From Fodinibius salinus (lineage in GTDB: Bacteria; Bacteroidota; Rhodothermia; Balneolales; Balneolaceae), in assembly GCF_008124865.1 (NCBI RefSeq), contig NZ_VNHY01000002.1:124001-188000 (forward strand): DNA of 64,000 nt, written 5' to 3'. A model generated the notes under the pieces. The model had not been told where the DNA came from and did not search any database. It was given only the letters and a program-made list of their open reading frames with translations. Made by a program: the position numbers and the translations under genes. Shown one piece after another: positions 25,687-34,664 of the stretch (position 1 is its first letter; the number at the start of each line of letters is the position of its first letter).

Positions 25687-25800
25687 TCAATTTCCCTAAA
25701 TCCCTCTTTTCTAATAGGGACTTTTGGATTCCTCAACTTAAACAATGACTTCTTCCTTGCCTGCGAGAATTCGGTGGGCGAAGGAAGTCAGGAGGATTGA
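25687..25800. repeat. Inverted-repeat element, copy C
   Basis: A 114-bp element starts TCAATTTCCCTAAATCC and ends AAGTCAGGAGGATTGA. It aligns with copy A throughout the left half (TCTTTTCTAATAGGGACTTT, then GGATTCC). Its right half carries an extra hairpin (TTCCTTGCC ... GGGCGAAGGAA). Same terminal sequences as copies A and B. Confidence 0.75.
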
Positions 25801-25891
25801 TAATGTAATAACTAGGTCAAATCCCATCCGTGCAAAATTGCAGTTAATTTTGTTACTTGTCATTCTGTAATCCCAATAAAAAGGACTCTCA

Positions 25892-27010
25892 ATGCACAAA
25901 GAAACCCAAGCGATCCATGCCGCCATGGAAGTGGTCAACAATAATCCCGATATCGTGCCGCCGGTGCATCGCTCTACGGTGTACCAGCTGGATAAAGAAG
26001 GTAGAAGCGAGGGGGACTGGCATTATACGCGGCTCGAAAATCCCAATCGAGTACAATGGGAACATGTATTAAAAGTGATGGAAGATGGAGAGGCCGCAGC
26101 AGCTTTTTCCAGTGGTGTAGCGGCAGCAGCAGGAGTATTTCAATCGCTTGAACCCGGAGATCATATTATTATTCCCGAAGATGTATATGCCGGAAATCGC
26201 AAGTTAGTCAATAATATCATGAACCCGTGGGGACTGGAATCTGATTTTATTGACATGACGGATCTTACAAACATCAAAAACCACCTCAAAGAAAATACCA
26301 GCCTCATCTGGATTGAAAGTCCCTCCAACCCATTGATGAATATCATGGATATTGAAGCGATCTGCGATTTAGCGCATGAAAATGGGGCTGTGGTTTGTGT
26401 AGATAACACGTGGCCCACGCCTGTCAACCAGATGCCGCTAAAGCTAGGGGCAGATTTGGTTATCCATTCTACAACAAAATACTTTGGCGGGCACAGTGAT
26501 ATTCTAGGCGGAGCTGTTATCAGCAAGGAGCAAGATGATTTTTTTGAGCAGATCCGCATGGTTCAACGAACAGGAGGCGCCGTGCCCTCACCCGATGACT
26601 GCTGGATGCTGGCTCGAAGCACACGCACCATGCCCTATCGGATGAAAGGTCATAATAACAATGCAGAACGCCTTGCTTTTTATCTGCAAGATCATCCCAA
26701 AGTACAAGATGTCTTTTATCCGGGATTACCCAGCCACGACGGGCATAAAATTGCCAAAAAACAAATGAGCGGATTTGGAGGGATGATTTCCTTTTTGATT
26801 AAAGGACCCCAACAAGACGCAATCGAAATTGTTGGCAGATCAAAACTGATTGGCCGAGCAACTAGTCTGGGGGGCGTAGAAAGCACATGGGAACATCGCC
26901 GCAGCAGTGAAGGCGAAGGCTCGATAACACCCAAAAACCTAATTCGTATTAGCGTGGGACTAGAGCATCCCGATGATCTTTTGGAAGATCTGGAGCAGGC
27001 GCTGGGTTAA
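25892..27010 (+). CDS. Trans-sulfuration family PLP enzyme (cystathionine gamma-synthase/beta-lyase-like)
   Basis: A 372-residue fold-type-I PLP enzyme of the Cys/Met metabolism family. N-terminal HKETQAIHAAMEV and PPVHRSTVYQ are followed by FSSGVAAAAGVFQSL. The cofactor Lys sits in LVIHSTTKYFGGHSD (Lys near 191), preceded by VCVDNTWPTP. It ends GSITPKNLIRISVGLEHPDDLLEDLEQAL, the usual family C-terminus. Candidates are cystathionine beta-lyase, cystathionine gamma-synthase or methionine gamma-lyase, and motifs alone do not separate them. It stands as a single gene with a repeat-rich upstream region and a convergent propeller gene downstream. Confidence 0.9.
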   Translation: MHKETQAIHAAMEVVNNNPDIVPPVHRSTVYQLDKEGRSEGDWHYTRLENPNRVQWEHVLKVMEDGEAAAAFSSGVAAAAGVFQSLEPGDHIIIPEDVYAGNRKLVNNIMNPWGLESDFIDMTDLTNIKNHLKENTSLIWIESPSNPLMNIMDIEAICDLAHENGAVVCVDNTWPTPVNQMPLKLGADLVIHSTTKYFGGHSDILGGAVISKEQDDFFEQIRMVQRTGGAVPSPDDCWMLARSTRTMPYRMKGHNNNAERLAFYLQDHPKVQDVFYPGLPSHDGHKIAKKQMSGFGGMISFLIKGPQQDAIEIVGRSKLIGRATSLGGVESTWEHRRSSEGEGSITPKNLIRISVGLEHPDDLLEDLEQALG

Positions 27011-27082
27011 ACTAGTAGTATTACCAGTAAGAATGTAAAGTCATTATCCCAGTGAATGTATCTATCTGCGTCAACGATTTTG

Positions 27083-27190
27083 TTATTTTTGGTCGCTGGT
27101 ATTGTAATACGTAATGGTTTTATCGAGTGACATTCCGTATCGCTCTGCCTGGAGAAACCATTCGGTTAGTTCAAACTTTTTATAGCTTAA
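27083..27190 (-). pseudogene. Possible C-terminal remnant of a lost gene
   Basis: On the minus strand about 35 codons read without a stop as YKKFELTEWFLQAERYGMSL and then DKTITYYNTSDQK before TAA at 27085-27083. The composition is protein-like. There is a stop three codons further upstream, just before the terminator hairpin, and no start codon that would make a full gene. It may be the tail of a decayed gene, or chance. I cannot name a family. Confidence 0.3.
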
Positions 27191-27224
27191 TGTTCAGGCT
27201 GAATTCTTTTTCAGCCTGAACATT
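27189..27224. terminator. Strong bidirectional terminator hairpin
   Basis: A perfect 15-bp stem (AATGTTCAGGCTGAA / TTCAGCCTGAACATT) with a 6-nt loop begins 3 bp beyond the stop codon of the minus-strand propeller gene. It is positioned to end that transcript and perhaps read-through from the plus-strand PLP-enzyme gene. No long U-run follows on either strand, so efficiency is uncertain. Confidence 0.7.
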
Positions 27225-27226
27225 CA

Positions 27227-28102
27227 TTACAAGCTTATAATGTGAAATTTATTTTCGAGCAGTGCAGGCATAAACATGGTGTTATTTTCGAAGTCGATAA
27301 AGAAATCAGCAGGTCCGCCCAATGGGGCACCCAGCTTGACTGAAGTAATTTCACCTGAACTTAGGTTTAGTTTTTTGATGCCCCCCTTCTTTTCAAAACC
27401 AACCCAATCTGAGAAATAAAGCATGCCATCGCGATATTGCGCACCGTCCAGTTGCCCTTTGTAATCGCCGATTACTTCATGGGAAAGCGGATCGAGATTA
27501 ATTCGGTAGATTGGACCATTCGGTTTGTTATCGTCCCCAAATCCTACGCAATACAGCGTCATATTATCTTCAGATAAAGTCAGCCCATTAGGCCCCTTCA
27601 TAGCCGGCAGGTCTAGTAATTGATAGGAATTTTGTCCAACGTTTATGCGGATGATTTTGCCTGCATTGCTGTCGCTGACGAATAGCGTTTCCGGAGCTTT
27701 GGCTACGATATCATTAAGGAACTTCGCCTCCGAAATAGTTAACTCAAACACCCTGTTACCAGAATCCAAGTCAAATCCCAGTATTCGGTCGATGTCGGTT
27801 ACATATAAGGTGTTGTTAATAACCGTTACTCCCTTTGGTGCATTGAGCGAATCATCTTTCGGCAAAAAGTGAAGCTTCTCAATGTCGCCGTTCTTCTTTA
27901 CCTTGCTGATAAATCCATCTCCATCTTTAGCTGTGGATTGCCCTTGGGCTCCTATGTTACTCACATAAAAATGAGTTTCTGTAGCGACTACACTTTCGGG
28001 ATAGGAAAACACATCCAGTGTCTGAGAAATGGATTGTGCTTTCAAATTGCCGATCAGGGCCAGTAATAATCCAGTAGCGATCAGAATGACTAACCTTTTC
28101 AT
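27227..28102 (-). CDS. Exported beta-propeller protein (SMP-30/NHL-like)
   Basis: A 291-residue protein with a signal peptide (MKRLVILIATGLLLALIGNLKAQ) and a repeating strand pattern typical of six-bladed propellers: FYVSNIGAQGQST, LYVTDIDRILGFDLDSG, LFVSDSNAGKIIRINVGQ, LYCVGFGDDNKPNGPIYRI and LYFSDWVGFEKKGGIKKL. It resembles SMP-30/gluconolactonase-like and NHL-repeat proteins, which bind a metal and hydrolyse lactones, or act as binding scaffolds. I do not see a clear gluconolactonase active site, so function stays open. It is periplasmic or secreted. The AraC-type regulator gene lies 68 bp upstream on the same strand and may control it. Confidence 0.75.
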   Translation of the reverse strand: MKRLVILIATGLLLALIGNLKAQSISQTLDVFSYPESVVATETHFYVSNIGAQGQSTAKDGDGFISKVKKNGDIEKLHFLPKDDSLNAPKGVTVINNTLYVTDIDRILGFDLDSGNRVFELTISEAKFLNDIVAKAPETLFVSDSNAGKIIRINVGQNSYQLLDLPAMKGPNGLTLSEDNMTLYCVGFGDDNKPNGPIYRINLDPLSHEVIGDYKGQLDGAQYRDGMLYFSDWVGFEKKGGIKKLNLSSGEITSVKLGAPLGGPADFFIDFENNTMFMPALLENKFHIISL

Positions 28103-28170
28103 CGCATAAAGTTTTAGTTGGAATTTATGTCTGTAAAAAAATAGATAAATATACTCAGAGAAAATATTTT

Positions 28171-29055
28171 CTACGATTCAAATTCTGTGTTTGACTGTTC
28201 AAGCTGAAATTGTTTGGGAGTGACACCAAAATATTCTTTAAAGGACTGAATAAAATGGGAAAGATTCTCAAAACCTACATCAAAACAGATTTGGGATACA
28301 TTTTTTCGACTTGAGTGAAGCAGAAACTTTCCCTCTTCTAGCCTCTTTTGCTTAATCCACTTGCCGGGTGTAGTACCAAACTCTTCTTTAAAACGCCGTT
28401 TGAATGTGGACAGACTATATCCGGCCAAAAACGCAAATTGTTCCAGGCTTAGATTTTCTTTGTAATGTAGGTTCATTACATCCCCAAGCTGCTGGGCCGG
28501 ATTGGTACTTAGTTGACTTAAAAGTCCTTTAAACGAATGACCGTTATCAGAATTAGCCAAGAGTAAAAAAAGTTCTCTTAGTTTCAGGTTGGCAATATCC
28601 GGTGAATCGGCCCATGAAGAATCCTCAAAGTAGATCGACAGGCTGTTCAAAAAAGTTGTAAGGCCTGTAGTTGCTTTGAATTTAGAAAGATTAATATTAT
28701 TGGAATCCTGTTGAGAGATCAGCTTGGAATGATCCCTTGAAAACCGATGGGCAACTTCATCAGAAAAAAAGAACAAGTAGCTTCTGTACTGCTCTTGTTT
28801 GCCAAACTTTTCTGACAACAGGTATCGCCCCTTACGCAGAAAAAATCCCTCTCCCTGCCCAATAGTAATTTGTTGCTTTTTCCCCAACACTTCTTTGTAT
28901 CCGCTGGAGACAAAAACAATCAGGTTGTGATTGAGTCGGGTATTAACCCTTTCTATTTCTTGATTCTGGTGATAAGCCATAATCCTTACCCCATCATCCT
29001 GAATGCTGTCATGGGGAGAATCATCAAAAAGTTGGGGAACGTTAAATGTCACCAT
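28171..29055 (-). CDS. AraC-family transcriptional regulator
   Basis: A 294-residue regulator. The C-terminal 100 residues form the paired AraC helix-turn-helix (LSLEQFAFLAGYSLSTFKRRFKEEF, TTPGKWIKQKRLEEGKFLL, and VSQICFDVGFENLSHFIQSFKEYFGVTPKQF). The N-terminal half (residues 1-180) is a cupin-like sensing region with LIVFVSSGYKEVLGKKQQI and GEGFFLRKGRYLLSE, similar to ExsA/PchR-style regulators. The effector is unknown. It is divergent from a small membrane-protein gene and a TonB-dependent receptor gene, and upstream of the propeller gene, all plausible targets. Confidence 0.9.
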   Translation of the reverse strand: MVTFNVPQLFDDSPHDSIQDDGVRIMAYHQNQEIERVNTRLNHNLIVFVSSGYKEVLGKKQQITIGQGEGFFLRKGRYLLSEKFGKQEQYRSYLFFFSDEVAHRFSRDHSKLISQQDSNNINLSKFKATTGLTTFLNSLSIYFEDSSWADSPDIANLKLRELFLLLANSDNGHSFKGLLSQLSTNPAQQLGDVMNLHYKENLSLEQFAFLAGYSLSTFKRRFKEEFGTTPGKWIKQKRLEEGKFLLHSSRKNVSQICFDVGFENLSHFIQSFKEYFGVTPKQFQLEQSNTEFES

Positions 29056-29145
29056 CTGGATTCACTTTTTGTAATTTTTATTAAACTATTAAAGATGGTA
29101 GTATTTGCACAGAATCATACAACGACCTCATTGCTGTTTTACAAA

Positions 29146-29478
29146 ATGTCTCGTTCCGTATTCTATATAAAACTCATTCACTCTTTCCTGTTTGTCCTGA
29201 TCGGCATCTGTACTATCTATGTTTTTATTACTGCTACTTTTGGTCACATCACCAATCTTACGTGGATTGCCTTTGGCATTGCCATAGTAGAATTACTAGC
29301 ATTAATGCTCAACGGCTGGCGGTGCCCCCTCACTGATCTGGCCGAACAGCAAGGTGCCGAAGTAGGATCAGTAGCAGATTTATTTCTACCCAAATTAATT
29401 TCTGATCATTTGTTCACTATCTTTGGAATCCTGTTTGGCATAACATGCCTTCTTTTACTTTGGCGTACGACCGTTTAA
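29146..29478 (+). CDS. Small four-helix membrane protein (DUF2784-like)
   Basis: The open frame extends back through the AraC gene on the other strand, so I start at the ATG at 29146, which gives 110 residues beginning MSRSVFYIKLIHSFLFVLIG. It has three to four hydrophobic segments and the central motif NGWRCPLTDLAEQQGAEVGS, followed by DLFLPKLISDHLF. The CPLT motif between helices resembles DUF2784-type membrane proteins, of unknown function. The resemblance is by eye only. It is 50 bp upstream of the TonB-dependent receptor gene and may share its transcript. Confidence 0.65.
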   Translation: MSRSVFYIKLIHSFLFVLIGICTIYVFITATFGHITNLTWIAFGIAIVELLALMLNGWRCPLTDLAEQQGAEVGSVADLFLPKLISDHLFTIFGILFGITCLLLLWRTTV

Positions 29479-29490
29479 TGTTAAAAAAAA

Positions 29491-29515
29491 TCACATTGTA
29501 TTAAATGTAATGTGA
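29491..29515. promoter_or_regulatory. Palindrome upstream of the TonB-dependent receptor gene
   Basis: TCACATT (29491-29497) and AATGTGA (29509-29515) form an inverted repeat around an AT-rich centre, 14 bp before the receptor ATG. It could be a repressor site or a weak hairpin that ends the small membrane-protein transcript. Confidence 0.35.
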
Positions 29516-29528
29516 ATAAAAACATCAA

Positions 29529-31907
29529 ATGAAGATGAGAAAAAGCTTTATATCTGCTGCATCAATTATCCTTTGGATAGCAGTAATAATAACTCAAGCG
29601 AATGCCCAGCAAAATGCTTCTATATCCGGCTTTGTAACTGATGAAAAAACCGGAGAACCCCTGCCCGGTGCCACAGTACAAATTGCAAGTACTACCACAG
29701 GCGACGCTACCGATAAAAACGGCTATTACAAAATTAGTAATATTTCGACCGGTACATATACAGTAAGAGTAAGTTTTGTAGGGTATCAACCTCAAACAAA
29801 ATATAATGTTGTCGTTAAATCAGGGAGTAATCCAGACATCAATTTCAGCTTAAAACCGATAGTTCAAGAATTAGATAATATTACGATCTCCCCCGATCCT
29901 TATCAAAAACCAGCCGAAAATCCCCTCTCACGCAAAGAGTTGTCTCAGGTTCAGATAACTTCCTATCCCGGAGGCAATAATGATATCGCCAAAGTAGTAC
30001 AATCTCTGCCCGGAGTATCGAGCTCAGTAGGCAGCTTTCGAAACGACATTATCATTCGGGGCGGAGGGCCAAGTGAAAATGTATACTATCTGGACGGCAT
30101 CGAAATTCCGGTTATCAATCATTTTGCCACGCAGGGCAGTGCCGGCGGACCGGTAGGCCTGCTCAATGTCTCTTTTTTTGAAAACGTTAACCTAAGCACC
30201 AGTTCGTTCCCTGCTCGCTATGGCAATGTACTTTCGGGCGTATTACAGTTTGATCAGCGTAATGGCAATGCCCAAAATATAGCAGCCAACACACGCATAG
30301 GAGCCAGTGAAGCGGCCTTAACGGTTGAAGGCCCACTCTTTAAAGATGATGACGAAACGTATTCGAATACCACCTTTATCGCATCGGTCAGGCGCTCATA
30401 TCTACAACTGCTGTTTCAGCTTATTGATCTGCCCTTTTTACCAGATTACTGGGATTACCAGTACAAACTTAACCACAAAATCAGTAACACTGATGAAATT
30501 AATATCACCGGGGTGGGATCTATCGATGATTTTCGTATTAATAAACCCGATAATATAACGGCTGAGCAACAAGCCACGCTCGATAAAATTCCAATCATTA
30601 AGCAAAATAGTACCACTCATGGTATTAGCTGGAAACACCGATTCGAGAACTACGATGGATTTCTGGAAACCAGCCTTAGCACCAGTATTTTTAATAATGA
30701 TTTGCGTCGATATCGCGACAATGAAAACAAGCAGGGACTACTGCAAAGTACCAATTCTCGCGAATGGCTTTCAACACTAAGAAGCAGGTATAATCACTTT
30801 ATTGGTAAGTGGAAGCTGGCCGGCGGCATAGAAACCAAAAGAGTAAGCTACTCGGCACGAACCTTTCGATCACGAAACAATGTGAATTTCAATACTGACT
30901 TTAATTTTCTACGATATGGATTGTTCAGTCAGATTTCGACCGAATGGAATACCCGGTTGTCAACTTCACTGGGCATTCGGGCTGATGCCAATACCTTTAC
31001 AAAGTCGAGCACTCTTTGGGAAACTATTTCTCCCCGGATCGCACTCTCTTTTGACCTGGATCCCAATAACCAATGGACCGTTAATGCCTCGGCAGGACGG
31101 TATTATAAACTTCCTCCAGCCACGCTTTTAGGATATCAGAACGGCGGAAGTTTTGTAAATAAAAATGTAGAATATATCCGTAGTGATCACTATGTAGCAG
31201 GAGTTTCATACCAGCCGCGCCAATCAACACAGTTTTCATTAGAAGGGTTTTTAAAGCAATACAGTGACTATCCGGTTTCGGTAACAGATAGCGTATCACT
31301 TGCTAATTTGGGCACTAATTTTGATGTCTTTGGTAATGAAAATGTCCAAAGTATAGGCCGGGGGCGAGCCTATGGTTTTGAGTTTACCTATCAGCAGAAG
31401 CTGCAAGATAACTTCTATACAATATTAGCCTACACACTCTACTGGAGCAAGTTTTCCGGACTAAATAATAACCAATATCTCCCCTCTGTATGGGATAATC
31501 GTCATCTGCTAACATTTACCGGAGGCTATAAACTGAAACAGAATTGGGAAATTGGGACACGACTTCGGATTTCCGGCGGCTCGCCCTACGCTTCTATTAA
31601 CCGTTCCGCAACAGAAAATCAATATCCTATCCTGGTATTTGACTATTCAACATTAGACTCTAACCGGCTTGATCCCTTTATATCACTCGACATTCGCGTG
31701 GATAAAAAATGGAATTTTAGAAAATGGGCCCTGAATGTTTACTTAGAGGTCACCAATATATTAGGAAGCGAAATTCCCACACCCCCTGAATACGGCCTAA
31801 AAAGAAATCAAAGCGGAGATCCTGTATCCCCCAATCAATTAGTCCAGATAATGGCTCCAGATAACAGCGCTGCCTTGCCAACTCTGGGTATTGTCATAGA
31901 TATTTAA
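29529..31907 (+). CDS. TonB-dependent receptor with carboxypeptidase-regulatory-like domain
   Basis: A 792-residue outer-membrane receptor. Signal peptide (residues 1-26, ending NAQQ), a CarboxypepD_reg-like beta-sandwich (about 30-115: ISGFVTDEKTGEPLPGATVQ, KNGYYKISNISTGTYTVRVSFVGYQ), then the plug domain (about 140-245: VVQSLPGVSSSVGSFRNDI, IRGGGPSENVYYLDGIEIP) and a 22-strand-type barrel. The N-terminal sandwich is the common Bacteroidota form. No SusD partner is adjacent, so it is more likely a TonB-linked transporter for siderophore, vitamin or other small ligands than a SusC. The C-terminus (LPTLGIVIDI) is shorter than the usual aromatic end. Ligand unknown. Confidence 0.93.
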   Translation: MKMRKSFISAASIILWIAVIITQANAQQNASISGFVTDEKTGEPLPGATVQIASTTTGDATDKNGYYKISNISTGTYTVRVSFVGYQPQTKYNVVVKSGSNPDINFSLKPIVQELDNITISPDPYQKPAENPLSRKELSQVQITSYPGGNNDIAKVVQSLPGVSSSVGSFRNDIIIRGGGPSENVYYLDGIEIPVINHFATQGSAGGPVGLLNVSFFENVNLSTSSFPARYGNVLSGVLQFDQRNGNAQNIAANTRIGASEAALTVEGPLFKDDDETYSNTTFIASVRRSYLQLLFQLIDLPFLPDYWDYQYKLNHKISNTDEINITGVGSIDDFRINKPDNITAEQQATLDKIPIIKQNSTTHGISWKHRFENYDGFLETSLSTSIFNNDLRRYRDNENKQGLLQSTNSREWLSTLRSRYNHFIGKWKLAGGIETKRVSYSARTFRSRNNVNFNTDFNFLRYGLFSQISTEWNTRLSTSLGIRADANTFTKSSTLWETISPRIALSFDLDPNNQWTVNASAGRYYKLPPATLLGYQNGGSFVNKNVEYIRSDHYVAGVSYQPRQSTQFSLEGFLKQYSDYPVSVTDSVSLANLGTNFDVFGNENVQSIGRGRAYGFEFTYQQKLQDNFYTILAYTLYWSKFSGLNNNQYLPSVWDNRHLLTFTGGYKLKQNWEIGTRLRISGGSPYASINRSATENQYPILVFDYSTLDSNRLDPFISLDIRVDKKWNFRKWALNVYLEVTNILGSEIPTPPEYGLKRNQSGDPVSPNQLVQIMAPDNSAALPTLGIVIDI

Positions 31908-31953
31908 TACTAAAGCTGTCTTTTATTTCTAAATATATATCTTATATATACAC

Positions 31954-32517
31954 ATGAAAGATCTCGAAAATTTAGAAAAAGAAATCTTAACTATCAGTGT
32001 GGTCAAAGCCAATCTTTATGGCTTGCTATTTATGCTGCCCGTTGCCTTTATATTTGGATATCCCTTTTACCTTTTACACGGGAGACTAAGCATTTCGGAA
32101 TGGGGCACATCAAACATTATTATGTTCTTAACTGCTGTGGTAGTCGGCGTTATTGTTCATGAGTTACTTCATGGAATCACCTGGGCCCGATTTTCCAGTA
32201 AGGGATTCGAGTCAATAAAGTTTGGTGTGATGTGGAAGATGCTGACCCCCTACTGTCACTGTAAGGAACCGTTAACCGTACGCAGCTACCTTTGGGGGGC
32301 TGTTGTGCCCGCTATCGCTCTGGGATTTCTACCCGCACTGGCTGCCATCATCATTGGCAGTACAGGACTGCTTTATTTTGGGACTTTCTTTACTATTGCC
32401 GCCATCGGAGATTTTATGATCATTTACCTGCTTCGCAACGAAAATAAGGATGATTGGGTGCAAGACCACCCCTCAAAAGCAGGCTGCATTATTTATCGCG
32501 AAACCACGGTCGACTAA
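31954..32517 (+). CDS. DUF3267 membrane metalloprotease-like protein
   Basis: A 187-residue membrane protein with the motif HELLHGITWARFS (residues about 70-82), which contains the HExxH zinc signature, plus four to five hydrophobic segments and LTVRSYLWGAVVPAIALGFLPAL. This matches DUF3267, a family of putative membrane zinc peptidases of the site-2-protease type. CHCKEPL follows the first part of the fold. A second conserved acidic ligand is not obvious to me, so catalytic status is uncertain. It lies 46 bp after the receptor gene on the same strand. Confidence 0.8.
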   Translation: MKDLENLEKEILTISVVKANLYGLLFMLPVAFIFGYPFYLLHGRLSISEWGTSNIIMFLTAVVVGVIVHELLHGITWARFSSKGFESIKFGVMWKMLTPYCHCKEPLTVRSYLWGAVVPAIALGFLPALAAIIIGSTGLLYFGTFFTIAAIGDFMIIYLLRNENKDDWVQDHPSKAGCIIYRETTVD

Positions 32518-32747
32518 TTTAAAAATAGAGAGCATCATGAAATTTCAGCTTATAACACTTTTCCTTCAATATTGCTTAAAAAGACGCTAAAAGCTTTCTT
32601 TTATTAACCAACTAGTTACTTAAATTAGGGACATAAAGACCCAAATATTTTGATCTAACCCCATTTATTAAGATCTTTGAGCGCTGTTTACTGAACACCA
32701 AAAGCAGCGTTTATATATGAATTTTCAATAACTTAATCTGAGTACCA

Positions 32748-34550
32748 ATGGCCAAAGTAGAAGTAGAAATGCCCCAGATGGGCGAATCGGTAATGGAAGG
32801 CACCGTCATCGAGTGGACCAAAAATGTTGGCGACGAAGTAGAAGAAGATGAAACGCTACTTGAAATTGCCACCGATAAGGTGGATACCGAAGTACCCTCT
32901 CCACAAGCCGGAACGCTCGTAGAAACACTAGCAGGAGAAGGTGATACCATAGAAGTAGGGCAGGTCATTGCCGTCATCGAAACCGATGCTGACGCAGTTG
33001 ACACTTCCGGCGGAGACAGCGGAGAATCAGAAACTGAAACACAGCAACAAGAAACCGAAGAGACTACTCAACAAGAACCGGTCCAGGCCCAGGAAACTGC
33101 TGATACACTTTCAGGAGATGACGATGAAGGTGAACGTATTGAAGTTCAGATGCCTCAGATGGGTGAATCTGTCATGGAAGGCACGGTCATTGAATGGACC
33201 AAGAACGTAGGCGACGAGGTTGAAGAAGATGAAACATTGCTTGAAATTTCGACGGACAAGGTAGATTCTGAAGTTCCGTCACCACAGGCTGGAACACTTG
33301 TAGAAATTCTTGCCGAAGAAGGAGAAACAATTGAGGTAGGCCAAACTATTGCCATCCTTACTACAGGAGAAGCCCCTTCCGGCAGTTCGACTTCTGCAAG
33401 CACTTCCCAAACTCAGACTAAAGATAAGGAAGAAACCACCACTTCAACTCCATCACAAGAAACACAATCGCAGCCGGCGACTGCTTCTGGCAGTACTAAT
33501 GGCGCGCCCTCCGGTAGCACAGAACCACAACGTATCGGAAGCGACGGTCGCTTTTACTCTCCGCTGGTTCGCTCTATTGCCAGTGAGGAAGGAATTTCAC
33601 AAGAAGAATTGGAAAGCATTGAGGGATCCGGACAGGGCGGACGCGTTTCGAAGGAAGATATTTTAGGTTACCTCGAAGATCGCAAAGCAGGTAAAACACA
33701 ACCTGCTCAACCGGCGGCACAGCAATCCGACGAACTCAGCAAACCGACAACGAAAAAATCGTCTCCTGCCCAAAGCGAAGAGCGATCTATCTCGGCCGGT
33801 GAGCTTGATCTCGATCGTCCATCTCAAAATGTGGAGCGCATCAAGATGGATCGTATGCGTAAGACCATTGCCGAGCACATGATTCGGTCCAAGCAAACCT
33901 CGGCGCATGTCACCACATTCTCTGAAGTAGACGTCACCAAGTTGGTACGCTGGCGCGAAGAAAATAAAGACGAGTTTAAGGAAAGAGCCGGCGTAAAATT
34001 GACGTATACGCCACTGTTTCTCGAAAAAATCATACAGGCGATGCGCGAATTTCCGCTGATCAACAGCTCAGTGGACACTGATAATGATGAGATCATTCTG
34101 AAGCGCGACATCAACTTTGGACTGGCCGTTGCACTGGGAGAAGGCGGCAAAGGCGGACTGATCGTTCCAGTCATCAAACAGGCACAAAATAAAAACCTGG
34201 TGGGACTGGCCAATTCTGTTAACGATCTGGCTATCAAGGCACGCAATAAAAATCTAAATCCCGATGACTTAGTTGGCGGTACCATTACGCTAACAAACTA
34301 TGGTAGCGTAGGCAACCTGATGGGTACGCCAATCATCAATCAGCCGCAAGTCGCTATTATGGGAACCGGCGTCATTGAAAAACGTCCGGTTGTCCGCGAA
34401 ACCCCCGAGGGTGATGTAATCGCCATCCGCCACATGATGTATCTCTCTATGAGTTACGATCACCGCATTATTGACGGTGCACACGGCGGGGCCTTCCTCA
34501 ACCGCGTAAAAGAACTGCTTGAAGACTTTGATCCCGACCGAGCGGTATAA
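32748..34550 (+). CDS. Dihydrolipoamide acyltransferase (E2 of a 2-oxo-acid dehydrogenase complex), two lipoyl domains
   Basis: A 600-residue E2 core protein. Lipoyl domain 1 (residues 3-77, lipoylated Lys44 in ATDKVDTEVPS) and lipoyl domain 2 (about 130-205, Lys171 in STDKVDSEVPS) are almost identical, joined by acidic Gln/Thr-rich linkers. An E3/E1-binding domain follows (about 263-305: SPLVRSIASEEGISQEELESI, GRVSKEDIL). The catalytic domain ends with SYDHRIIDGAHGGAFLNRVKELLE, with the active-site His/Asp. It moves an acyl group from E1 to CoA. The MPQMGESVMEGTV style suits a pyruvate or branched-chain/2-oxoglutarate complex, and substrate choice is not certain. No E1 or E3 gene is adjacent. 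Confidence 0.92.
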   Translation: MAKVEVEMPQMGESVMEGTVIEWTKNVGDEVEEDETLLEIATDKVDTEVPSPQAGTLVETLAGEGDTIEVGQVIAVIETDADAVDTSGGDSGESETETQQQETEETTQQEPVQAQETADTLSGDDDEGERIEVQMPQMGESVMEGTVIEWTKNVGDEVEEDETLLEISTDKVDSEVPSPQAGTLVEILAEEGETIEVGQTIAILTTGEAPSGSSTSASTSQTQTKDKEETTTSTPSQETQSQPATASGSTNGAPSGSTEPQRIGSDGRFYSPLVRSIASEEGISQEELESIEGSGQGGRVSKEDILGYLEDRKAGKTQPAQPAAQQSDELSKPTTKKSSPAQSEERSISAGELDLDRPSQNVERIKMDRMRKTIAEHMIRSKQTSAHVTTFSEVDVTKLVRWREENKDEFKERAGVKLTYTPLFLEKIIQAMREFPLINSSVDTDNDEIILKRDINFGLAVALGEGGKGGLIVPVIKQAQNKNLVGLANSVNDLAIKARNKNLNPDDLVGGTITLTNYGSVGNLMGTPIINQPQVAIMGTGVIEKRPVVRETPEGDVIAIRHMMYLSMSYDHRIIDGAHGGAFLNRVKELLEDFDPDRAV

Positions 34551-34664
34551 TAGGTGTAATAAATACGGATGAAGCGGATTTGCTAGATAATCACAGCGGA
34601 GAAGGTATGTTCAAATGCTTTTCTGCGGACAATCCGCACAATCCGTTAACTCTGTGTTCGATAT

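Larger units (their letters stand above)
25548..25891. other. Repeat-rich intergenic region upstream of transsulfuration gene
   Basis: These 344 bp contain no gene. They hold a partial element (25613-25648) and a full element (25687-25800), both described separately. The final 90 bp should contain the promoter of the downstream PLP-enzyme gene. TAATTTTG at 25845-25852 fits the TAnnTTTG -7 box, but I find no TTTG at the correct spacing. No SAM riboswitch-like structure was evident. Confidence 0.45.

Noticed and set aside
25801-25891. SAM or S-box riboswitch before the transsulfuration gene
   Set aside because: The 90-bp leader is too short and shows no multi-helix junction.
28870-29145. N-terminal extension of the small membrane protein gene into the AraC gene
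   Set aside because: The extension is antisense to the AraC coding region and does not resemble protein; a good ATG exists at 29146.
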